In this document: positions 1 to 8,787 of the stretch, one piece after another
Layout of the letters: every line of letters begins with the position of its first letter
Numbering within the stretch: position 1 is the first letter of the stretch
IMG/VR virus record: IMGVR_UViG_3300017986_000047
Coordinates: 1 to 43,176 of that record
DNA length: 43,176 nucleotides
Origin: a virus
Direction: 5' to 3' (one strand)
The notes under the pieces: model-generated
What the model was told of the DNA's origin: nothing
The model's input: only the letters and a program-made list of their open reading frames with translations
Database searches by the model: none
Translations under genes and position numbers: made by a program

Positions 1-3000
1 AAGGTTGTCAACAACCAACGTGACGAGACAATCGCTGCATATAAACGTCTGAAAGAACAGACAAACGAAATTATCGATGGAACATCTTATGTCGGTTCAA
101 GTCGTGCAGACTATGCATTCGATAATATTATTGATGCACTAGAAGAGAAACGTCATACTTACACTCCTACTTTTGCTGAGTATGATCCAATTTCTGGTCT
201 TATGACGATTGAAATTGGTGCGCACCGTCTTGTAACAGATCAGAAAATTGTTTTGGAAACAGAAAGTTTCACATTTGAGTGTGGACTGTCTGGTAAAGAT
301 GGTATAATTACTCACCCTCGTCCAACTGATCCAGCTGCACAAAAAGGGTTGCCAATTATCGAAACAACTGATACATCTATTACAGTTCAGGTTGGTAACG
401 CTGGTGGTTACAGAGGTATCCACTTCTTTAAGAGTGCAGATGCAGATTCGGTAAGACTGGAAGAGAATTGCTACACACCAGTTGGTTCTACATACAACCC
501 AACCACTGGGGAAACAGTTGTTTCATTTAAACAACCTCATGGTATAATTGTGGGCGATCTTATTGAGATTTCACCAAATGGTATCACATATAGTTGTGCA
601 AACAATGTAACGCTTCAAACAATTTCTATTTCTCACCCACGCCCATCAGATCCTCTGTTCAAAAACCCAACGCAGGTTCTTGAAACAACGCCTTACACAA
701 TCACTTTCAATTCTGGTGATGCGGGTGGATACACTGGTGCACACTCTTACGAGAGCACGTTAGAGAATTCAATTCAAGTTGTTGGTACAGGAATTAGATT
801 TAGTGATAACGCATCTATTTCTGCAGACAAAATCAATGCACGTAAACAACTTCAATCTAACAAGAAGTATATCCAAGATTATATGATGGGTTGGATTGAT
901 AGTAACTATTTCATCTACGACAGCGAAAAGTGTGCACGTGATGTTCAGAAACACATTCTTCCTGCAGTTCAACAGGATATGGTACTTGGTACTAACTTCA
1001 ACTCTGTACAGACTGGTGTAGGTTACTACTTCGGTACTGCAAGTGAAGTTGTTGGCGATCAACTACCAGAAACAGTTGGTGCAGTATCAGAACTTAAAAA
1101 TCTTGTCAAGTCACAATCTAGTGCGACATTCACACCTACAGATTCTACATATGATCCGCTGACTGGTGTAACTGAACTAACAATTGGTGATCACAACATT
1201 CAAGTTGGTCAGTCTATCAAAATTGCAAAAGAAGGTATTACATACTCTTGTGTGAATGCGACAACATCTGATACAGTTGAGATTTCTCACCCACGTGTGA
1301 CAGATCCCCTGTTCGATAGACCAATCCCAATTACTGCAGTGACTGCAACAACCATTACCTTTAATGGTGGCGATGCTGGCGGTTATGCAGGTGCGCATAC
1401 ATTTGTATCTGCACAAGATGATGCGGTTTCGCTACTTGCGCATGACAGTTCTGCAATTGCAAAATCAGATGCTGCATTTGATGAGATTATTCACATCATG
1501 CAAGGTTCTGGTCGTTCGTATACCCCAACAAATGCGACATACAACCCTGTTGATGGTGAGTTTGTCATAACTCTTGGAGTACATAATCTAGAAGTTGGTG
1601 ATCATGTTCTACTTGCTCCAGAATCGTTCCATTTCTACTGTACAGATGGTGCAAACAATGTCATCATCTCTCATCCTCGTCGCACTGATCCTGCATATAA
1701 GTCACCAGTTGAAATTACTGCAAAAACTGCAACAACAATTACTCTTAATGTTGGTGATGCTGGCGGTTACACTGGTACTCATACCTTCTATCGTGTAGAA
1801 GACAATGCGGTTTCTGTATACAATGCAACTCGTAAAAATACATACACTCCAACTGGTGCAACTTATGATCCAGTATCTGGTGACATGGTGGTTACAGTTG
1901 GTGTACATAACCTTGCAGTCGGTTCTTATGTTGAACTTGAACCAGAAAGCATGACATTCTCTTGCGACGATGCATATGGAAACACAATAGAAATTACTCA
2001 TCCACGTGCAACAGATCCTTTCAATAAGAAACCAATCAAGATCAAGGCTGCAACAGAAACCACATTTACAATCAATGTAGGTGATGCAGGTGGTTACACT
2101 GGAACTCACACATTCGTGAGTGCGGATGCGGATTGTATCCGTGATGACGTGATCGTCTACTCAGATCCTGCACAGTATGCAGAATTTAAAACACCAACTG
2201 CCGCCGCATACAATGTTGCGACTGGTGTATTCTCAATCACAATTCCAAATCACGGATTGGTGGTAAATGATCGTATTGAGTTGATGCCAGGATCGTTCAC
2301 ATTCACATGTGGTTCTGACAACAACCTACAAGAGATCTCCCATCCACGTCCTTCAGATCCACCATATCGCACACCACTGCCAATTACTGCAGTTCCAGAC
2401 ATCAACACAATTCAAGTACAAGTTGGTGTTGGTACTGGTGGTATTCACACATTCATCCGTTGTGCAGACAATGCAGTGGGTGTAATGACTGCGAATGTTG
2501 ATGAAGTAAATGCTGCTGCAACACTGCAGAAAAACCGTGACTTCCTTGCAAACGAGACAGTTGGTTATCTTGCGAATACTTACTTTATCTACGACTCAGA
2601 AAAGTGCGAAAGAGATACAGGATACATCATTGATGCAGTTAAACGTGACGTTCTAACTGGTTCAAACTACAACGCAGTATTCAATGGACTTGCGTATCGT
2701 TCTGGTACAGTAGGTGCAGACAATGTTGTTAACGAACAGTTGACTGAGACTGTCGGTGCATATACATGGTTGAAACAACAGGTCGCCGTATCCCTATCTG
2801 GTACTTCACTAACTCGTTCTAATGATGCATTCGATGAAATCATCGATATCATCACAAATGGTTCGAGCGCTGCAGCTACAATTAACTTCGGTGACTCTTA
2901 TGTTTCTAATGATGCACTGAATACTCGTGGTATTCTTCAGTCTAACAAAGCATTCCTACAAGCTGAAATCACTGCATGGATTACTGCGAACTACCCATCT

Positions 3001-6000
3001 CTAACTTACGATGCTGCGAAGTGTGAGAGAGATGTTGGTTACCTAGTTGACTCTGCATCATTTGACATCCAACATGGTTCGAATGTTGCGTCTATTAACA
3101 ACGCAAGAATTTATTTCGAAAATGCGGTTTCTATTCTTCCTGCAGATCAAAGAGCAATCACTGCAGAAGCGTTCATGCATATCGCAAGTGTTGCGAAGAA
3201 ACTTGCACGTAATGAGACTGTCACTCCTACAACTGGTAACGTAGAAACTCCTGTAACATGGACTAATGTAGAATATACACCAATCGATGTAAACTACAAT
3301 CCAGTATCTGGTATCATGAATATCGATCTTGGTGCAACTCACTCATTCTCAAATGGTGATTACATCATCTTTGATCCTGAGTCAATCACATTGTCTTGTG
3401 GTTCGCCTGCACAAAATATCGTTCATCCTCGTACAACAGATCCTGCGTATGAAAAACCAATTAAGGTTCTTGCATCAACTGCAAATACTATTACGTTGGA
3501 TGTTGGTGATGCAAATGGTTATCAAGAAGAACATACATTTGTTTCTGCAACTGCAGGAGCGGTTAAGAAATACTTCTCTGACTTCATGAGTCAACGTGTA
3601 GAAGACTTGATCAACATCGTATCTGATGCAATTGAACTAGATGCGCCTGTATATCCAAACCCAGTTGAACCAAATGATGTTGGTACAGAATTCTATCAAA
3701 CATCTGCAAAAGGAACCATCGTTGGTGGTGGATCCACTGCACGTGAAGGTGTTGTAAAAGGCGGATCTGGTGGTGTCGAAGGTGCACAGTCGGGTCTATT
3801 GTCCTACAATGTTGGTGGACCAGAAATGGAAGACCCAACTGATAAGTTCTCTCCATTTGAATTTGGACCAGGCGAGACTGGTTATGCTTCTGAATTCCAA
3901 GTTGCAACTGGTATCATCAACGGTTTGACAGAAAAACTACAGACAGAAATTACAACATACATCAACGAACAATATAACGGTATTGGTTTCGTAGAATCAA
4001 AATGTATTCGTGACAGTGGATATCTGATTGATGCGATCACTGAAGATCTTCTGTATGGTGGAAATGAAGCAACAATCAAAGCTGCACAAGCATACTTCAT
4101 TAACTCTATCAACCTACTACCAGATTATCAGTACGATGCAACTAAGGCTGCGTTTGATCACCTTGCGGTGTCTGCAGAAAAAGTTGCACTTGAACAAACT
4201 GTTATTCCACACTTCAAACAGTCTTTCACTCCAACTGATGTTGTATATGACGCAAACAATGGTGTTATGGAAGTTACTGTTGGATCTCACGATCTTGAAG
4301 TTGGTGATTTTGTCTGGTTTGAAGAAGAGTCAATCACATTCTCTTGCGCAAACACAGACACTCTTGTAGTAACAAACATCTCGCATCCTCGTGCTGCGGG
4401 TGGTGCAGGTACACCTGATTATGCATTCGAACGTCCAATCAAGGTTACTCAGACAACTGCAACCACATTCACTGTAACAGGGTTCACAATTCCAAATGGT
4501 TACACTGGATCTCATACATTCGTAAGTGCGGATGCTGATGCAGTTAAACAAGTTACTAAAAACTTCTTGAAACAAGACAAGACTGGAACTGCAACATCTG
4601 TAAGTGTCGGACAACGCATTGAAGATCTTATTAAGATTATATCTGGTGTTGTAGATGATCGTACAGATGAAAACATTCCTGCAATTTCTGGTGCACCTGA
4701 GTATACACCTCTACGTACATTCGCACGTGATCAGATCCATGCAAACCGTAAGTTCTTGATCGAAGAAGTTGTTGCATATCTAAACGACAGATACTTCACA
4801 TACGATGGTGACAAGTGTTTCCGTGACACTGGGTTTATTCTAGATGCGGTTAAACAGTCTGGTTCTATTGCCGGTGCACAACCATTGATTCAAGTTGGTC
4901 TTGCATATGTAAGTGGTACAACTGGTGCAAATGAAGTCAAGTGGGCACAGTTAAGTGAGATGGTTGGCGGTCTGCGTTATATCAGAGATCAACTTGTAGA
5001 AGCTGCAAGAACTGAAGAGATTGCACTGTCTCCATATGATGACACATATATTGTAGAAAATAACATCAAAGCGAACTTTGATACGATCATCGCAATTATG
5101 ACTGGTGAAGTGTCTAACCCAGTTCCAGTATGGCCATCAGTCCTACAGGGTGGTGATCCAGATGGAGTAAATGCAAGAATTATTCTACAAAATAACAGAA
5201 CATTCTTACAAGCAGAAGCTCTTGCATGGTTGGCATTGAACCATCCTTCATTGACTTTTGATACTGCTAAGTGTACAAGAGATGTCGGTTACTTCGTAGA
5301 CGCAGTTTCTTGGGATATCTCACAAGGTGGTAACCAGTCTTCTGTAAACACTGCGAGACTATACTTTGAGAATGCAGTAAGTGTTCTTCCTGTAGATCAA
5401 CGTGAACCAACAAGAGGCGTATTCAACCGTCTTTCAGAAATCGCAGATGAGATCGTTCAAAACATTGCAGTAACTAAGACTTCTGGTAACGCACAGAACC
5501 AAGACACAACAACCACTGCAGCGAATGCTGTAACAGGTGCACGTGTGAGTTCTTTGATGTCTATCGTAGTAGATGCGATTGATGAAAACGATATTGACAA
5601 ACTACCTACAGTCGTAGACAACTATGCATTCGCAATTGCTAATAACCCACAAGATAAGAGAATGTATGATCTTATCACTAAGAAACAGGGTGCAATGCAG
5701 GGTGCAATTTTGAACCACATTGCAGAAGAGTACAACGGTCTTGCATATAACGAAACTAAGTGTCGTCGTGATCTAGGTCATATCATCGATGGTATTGCGC
5801 ACGATATGCAATACGATGGTAACTCTGCAACTCATAAAAATGCACTTGCATACTTCGAAAATGCAATCAATGTTCTTCCAATGTCACAACGCAAACCAAC
5901 ACGTGAAGCGTTCAAACATCTTGGAGAAACAATTGAAACCATTTTGATGAGAGTAGATGTCGAACCAACTATTCAGAAGTTGACAAGATTTACTCCAACT

Positions 6001-8319
6001 ACTGCAACATACAACCCTGCAACTGGTGTGTTTGTCGCAACTATTGGTACACACCAATTGAAAGTTGGTGATGCAATTATGTTTGCACCAGAATCGATCA
6101 CATTCTCTTGTGGTGTAGCACCTGCAGGTGCAACAGTGAACATTTCACACCCACGTGCGACAGATCCGTTCTTCAATAAACCAGTAGTAATTACTGCAGT
6201 TGATGCAACTACAATCACTATGAATGTTGGTGCTGCAACCAACTATACTGGGGTTCATACATTTGTATCTGCACAGTACGATGCGATTGTTCATGTAGAA
6301 GGTAACTTTATCCATCAAGATAAACGTCATCTACCTGCAGTATATCCAGAACGTGCGGATCTTAAAGGTGAAGCAATGAAACTTGCAAACATGATTGCGG
6401 ATGCTGCAGATGATGTAGATCCATCCAAGATCCCTGCAAGAGTTGCACCAGATACTTCTTGGACTCCACAGAACTATATTGCATCTAAAACATTGATCCA
6501 AGACGAATCAGAAACTCTTTCCAAACATGTTATTGAATATGTTGGACGTGAGTGGAATGGATTGTCCTTCCCACGTGCTAAGTGTCGTCGTGACATGGGC
6601 TTCTTGGTTGATGCTGCATCACATGATGTTCAGTATGAAACAAACTATGCATCTCGAATTGCTGCGCAAATTTACTTTGAAAATGGCGTCAGTGTCCTTC
6701 CTGTAGATACTCGCAGACAGACTGCAGATGTTTATCGCACAATGAAATTGTTGATGTCTGATATCGTTCAAGAGATCGATACAACTAACACAACAATCAC
6801 TTCTACTGCACAAGACATCTCAGGTACACCTGCGACTGCAACAGAAGGTGCAGAAGTTGTATCTCTGATTGGTATCGTAGAAGATGTGATCCGTGAAGAT
6901 AGTCTTGCCCCAATCCCAACACTGCAGTCTCCAAATACTGCATGGGTTGACAGTGAAGTAGTAACTGCATTTGGTGAGATTGAAGACAATACAGTTCAAC
7001 TTGCAGATGACATGATCCACTTCATCAACACTGAGTTTGATGTACTTGACTATAACAAGTCTAAGTGTCGTCGTGATGTTGGTTATCTGGTAGATGCATT
7101 CTCTTATGACTTGAACTACGGTGGTAACACTGCATCTCGTTGGAACGCAGAGTTCTACTTCTGGAACTCAGTATATCGTATCCCAGAAGATCAACGTGTT
7201 GCAACTGCGAAGTCTTATCGTCATCTTGGTAAGATTTGTGCAGATATTGTTCAAGGTAAGTATGATGGTCAAAAAATTAAGTCTGAAACTGCGACTGAGG
7301 TCGAAGCAGCAAAAGTTGTCGGACTTGCAAATATGTTCTATCTAACTCAGATAAATAAAGATACAAAAGAACTACAAAAACTTGATGAACCAGATTATGG
7401 TTGGGTTCAAAAACCCTTTAGAGATGCAGCAGATATCTTGCTATCAAAACGTGGTCCTTTGCAGTATGATGTTGTTAGATTTGTTAATGCAGAATATAAA
7501 TTTGTTGACATTAACTTGACTAGACGTGATGCGGGCAACTTGTTGCAGACGATTGTGAATGATGTTAAATTCGTTAATCCGAATACAGGTCAGAGAGGGT
7601 CTACAAAAGCGACTAGAACATTCTCGCAGTCTCTATTTGACCAAAAAGGACAACACGTGTTCCCAGTATTCAACCCACAGACACAAGGGTTGATCTTCAA
7701 AGGAACAGTCCCAAGTATTTCTGCTCGTAATGATTTGCAGACTAATCCAAATGTGACCTTGAAAAAGAATCACGCATATATTGTTTCTGATGATGTAAAT
7801 ATCAACTTCTACGCAGGAACTATATACTATTGGAATGGAAGTGCATGGGTTGATGATGGTCCAAACAATACGGATCTTCTATATGCGTTCTACGCATCAT
7901 GGGATAAGATGAGAGACTTTATTATTGCGAACTATTCACCAGATGCAGAGCATAGTGCAATGATTACGCTTCTATTTGATGAATGTCTGAAAGACAACGT
8001 CTTGAAACCAGATGTGTTGACATTCGGTTCACTTGTTGAATCAATTGCGCACCAGTTTAACGGTGGTGCTGCAGGTGTTAACAGAACTGCGTTGCCACTG
8101 AACTTTAGAAACCTTGGTCCTGCGACTTCTGCGATTTCTTCGGTTCTTTCAGAAGACGGTGGACGTGTAAGATGGTCGGGTGCTGATGAATTGAACAACC
8201 AGTACTTCGCAAGAGGTTTGAGAATTAACGGTAGAACAGGTCGAATTGAAGGTAGACCATTTACCTCTTCGGTTCGTAAACTCGCAAGACGTGCTTCGAA
8301 CTCTAGAGCCGTAGTATAA
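1..8319 (+). CDS. Giant modular virion structural protein (5' end outside window)
   Basis: The frame is open from base 1, so the start lies upstream; 2772 residues are visible. It alternates two modules. Module A (about 100 residues, nine copies starting near 160, 472, 1129, 1519, 1843, 2188, 3274, 4225 and 5989) runs YTPTxATYDP, then HxLxVGD, an F/Y/L-x-C cysteine, HPRxTDP, and GDAGGYTGxHTF. Module B is alpha-helical looking and carries KCxRDxGYxxDA followed by YFENAxxxLPxxQR; nine copies have KC-x-RD and a tenth near 7510 is degenerate. A shorter Gly-rich insert lies near 3720-3800. The C-terminus (about 7600-8319) is unique and ends in a basic Arg-rich tail. Proteins with these modules are, to my knowledge, virion or tail components of marine T4-like phages; the exact position in the particle is inferred. 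No enzymatic motif is recognisable. The following gene starts 13 bases downstream with a good ribosome site. Confidence 0.8.
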   Translation, partial: KVVNNQRDETIAAYKRLKEQTNEIIDGTSYVGSSRADYAFDNIIDALEEKRHTYTPTFAEYDPISGLMTIEIGAHRLVTDQKIVLETESFTFECGLSGKDGIITHPRPTDPAAQKGLPIIETTDTSITVQVGNAGGYRGIHFFKSADADSVRLEENCYTPVGSTYNPTTGETVVSFKQPHGIIVGDLIEISPNGITYSCANNVTLQTISISHPRPSDPLFKNPTQVLETTPYTITFNSGDAGGYTGAHSYESTLENSIQVVGTGIRFSDNASISADKINARKQLQSNKKYIQDYMMGWIDSNYFIYDSEKCARDVQKHILPAVQQDMVLGTNFNSVQTGVGYYFGTASEVVGDQLPETVGAVSELKNLVKSQSSATFTPTDSTYDPLTGVTELTIGDHNIQVGQSIKIAKEGITYSCVNATTSDTVEISHPRVTDPLFDRPIPITAVTATTITFNGGDAGGYAGAHTFVSAQDDAVSLLAHDSSAIAKSDAAFDEIIHIMQGSGRSYTPTNATYNPVDGEFVITLGVHNLEVGDHVLLAPESFHFYCTDGANNVIISHPRRTDPAYKSPVEITAKTATTITLNVGDAGGYTGTHTFYRVEDNAVSVYNATRKNTYTPTGATYDPVSGDMVVTVGVHNLAVGSYVELEPESMTFSCDDAYGNTIEITHPRATDPFNKKPIKIKAATETTFTINVGDAGGYTGTHTFVSADADCIRDDVIVYSDPAQYAEFKTPTAAAYNVATGVFSITIPNHGLVVNDRIELMPGSFTFTCGSDNNLQEISHPRPSDPPYRTPLPITAVPDINTIQVQVGVGTGGIHTFIRCADNAVGVMTANVDEVNAAATLQKNRDFLANETVGYLANTYFIYDSEKCERDTGYIIDAVKRDVLTGSNYNAVFNGLAYRSGTVGADNVVNEQLTETVGAYTWLKQQVAVSLSGTSLTRSNDAFDEIIDIITNGSSAAATINFGDSYVSNDALNTRGILQSNKAFLQAEITAWITANYPSLTYDAAKCERDVGYLVDSASFDIQHGSNVASINNARIYFENAVSILPADQRAITAEAFMHIASVAKKLARNETVTPTTGNVETPVTWTNVEYTPIDVNYNPVSGIMNIDLGATHSFSNGDYIIFDPESITLSCGSPAQNIVHPRTTDPAYEKPIKVLASTANTITLDVGDANGYQEEHTFVSATAGAVKKYFSDFMSQRVEDLINIVSDAIELDAPVYPNPVEPNDVGTEFYQTSAKGTIVGGGSTAREGVVKGGSGGVEGAQSGLLSYNVGGPEMEDPTDKFSPFEFGPGETGYASEFQVATGIINGLTEKLQTEITTYINEQYNGIGFVESKCIRDSGYLIDAITEDLLYGGNEATIKAAQAYFINSINLLPDYQYDATKAAFDHLAVSAEKVALEQTVIPHFKQSFTPTDVVYDANNGVMEVTVGSHDLEVGDFVWFEEESITFSCANTDTLVVTNISHPRAAGGAGTPDYAFERPIKVTQTTATTFTVTGFTIPNGYTGSHTFVSADADAVKQVTKNFLKQDKTGTATSVSVGQRIEDLIKIISGVVDDRTDENIPAISGAPEYTPLRTFARDQIHANRKFLIEEVVAYLNDRYFTYDGDKCFRDTGFILDAVKQSGSIAGAQPLIQVGLAYVSGTTGANEVKWAQLSEMVGGLRYIRDQLVEAARTEEIALSPYDDTYIVENNIKANFDTIIAIMTGEVSNPVPVWPSVLQGGDPDGVNARIILQNNRTFLQAEALAWLALNHPSLTFDTAKCTRDVGYFVDAVSWDISQGGNQSSVNTARLYFENAVSVLPVDQREPTRGVFNRLSEIADEIVQNIAVTKTSGNAQNQDTTTTAANAVTGARVSSLMSIVVDAIDENDIDKLPTVVDNYAFAIANNPQDKRMYDLITKKQGAMQGAILNHIAEEYNGLAYNETKCRRDLGHIIDGIAHDMQYDGNSATHKNALAYFENAINVLPMSQRKPTREAFKHLGETIETILMRVDVEPTIQKLTRFTPTTATYNPATGVFVATIGTHQLKVGDAIMFAPESITFSCGVAPAGATVNISHPRATDPFFNKPVVITAVDATTITMNVGAATNYTGVHTFVSAQYDAIVHVEGNFIHQDKRHLPAVYPERADLKGEAMKLANMIADAADDVDPSKIPARVAPDTSWTPQNYIASKTLIQDESETLSKHVIEYVGREWNGLSFPRAKCRRDMGFLVDAASHDVQYETNYASRIAAQIYFENGVSVLPVDTRRQTADVYRTMKLLMSDIVQEIDTTNTTITSTAQDISGTPATATEGAEVVSLIGIVEDVIREDSLAPIPTLQSPNTAWVDSEVVTAFGEIEDNTVQLADDMIHFINTEFDVLDYNKSKCRRDVGYLVDAFSYDLNYGGNTASRWNAEFYFWNSVYRIPEDQRVATAKSYRHLGKICADIVQGKYDGQKIKSETATEVEAAKVVGLANMFYLTQINKDTKELQKLDEPDYGWVQKPFRDAADILLSKRGPLQYDVVRFVNAEYKFVDINLTRRDAGNLLQTIVNDVKFVNPNTGQRGSTKATRTFSQSLFDQKGQHVFPVFNPQTQGLIFKGTVPSISARNDLQTNPNVTLKKNHAYIVSDDVNINFYAGTIYYWNGSAWVDDGPNNTDLLYAFYASWDKMRDFIIANYSPDAEHSAMITLLFDECLKDNVLKPDVLTFGSLVESIAHQFNGGAAGVNRTALPLNFRNLGPATSAISSVLSEDGGRVRWSGADELNNQYFARGLRINGRTGRIEGRPFTSSVRKLARRASNSRAVV
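160..6294 (+). repeat. Nine dispersed copies of a ~100-residue Cys/HPR/GGYxGxHTF module
   Basis: In-frame protein-level repeats inside the giant gene. Copies 1-6 lie in the first 2.5 kb; copies 7-9 (from 3274, 4225 and 5989) are separated by KCxRD modules. All nine keep one Cys, the HPR triplet and the His of GxHTF. Synonymous codons differ between copies, so they are old duplications rather than recent DNA repeats. Confidence 0.8.
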
Positions 8320-8331
8320 AAGGAAAGAGAA

Positions 8332-8787
8332 ATGTCATTTACACAATATGAAGATGCAAATACTGGTATAACAGTCATTGTTACCTCTCAGGCGCCCGAT
8401 GCGTATCCTATTGGTTTCAATAAAGTTTTGACAACGGAATATTTTCCGATTATAACTGTGCCTCAATTTAGAGTTCCCGAACTTGTGTTTGGTGGTTCTG
8501 AAACTATTGAGCCAGGGATTGGGGAAGTTATTTCCCCTCTCATTTTAACCAACACTAGTGCAAATACGGTTTCAGTTGATGTGCAAATTTACAGATATGA
8601 TAATTCATTAACATTTGATCTAATTAAACAATTACCAGTGCCCTCATACGATACTATTCCGATTCCTATCAATGGTCAATTCTTTGCATCTGGTGATTTG
8701 TTACAAGCCAGGTGTAGTGCAAACCTTGCAATTACTGCAACTTTGTCATATACGATAGGTCAATCGGAGGAATACGATGTCGACTAG
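8332..8787 (+). CDS. Small beta-rich virion-associated protein, 151 aa
   Basis: I do not recognise a named family. The protein has a predicted all-beta pattern: alternating hydrophobic strands, a segment with TNTSANTVSVDVQIYR typical of an immunoglobulin-like sandwich, and an acidic C-terminus. It has no signal peptide, membrane segment or catalytic motif. The start ATG follows a clear ribosome site (AAAGGAAAGAG). The last 11 bases overlap the start of the collagen-like fibre gene, indicating translational coupling. Its place between a giant structural gene and a fibre gene suggests a fibre adaptor or minor baseplate or whisker component. That role is inferred from context only. Confidence 0.6.
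   Translation: MSFTQYEDANTGITVIVTSQAPDAYPIGFNKVLTTEYFPIITVPQFRVPELVFGGSETIEPGIGEVISPLILTNTSANTVSVDVQIYRYDNSLTFDLIKQLPVPSYDTIPIPINGQFFASGDLLQARCSANLAITATLSYTIGQSEEYDVD

Noticed and set aside
7932-8378. 148-residue minus-strand frame spanning the end of the giant gene
   Set aside because: It covers the gene boundary antisense, has no recognisable motif, and would be the only minus-strand gene in the window.
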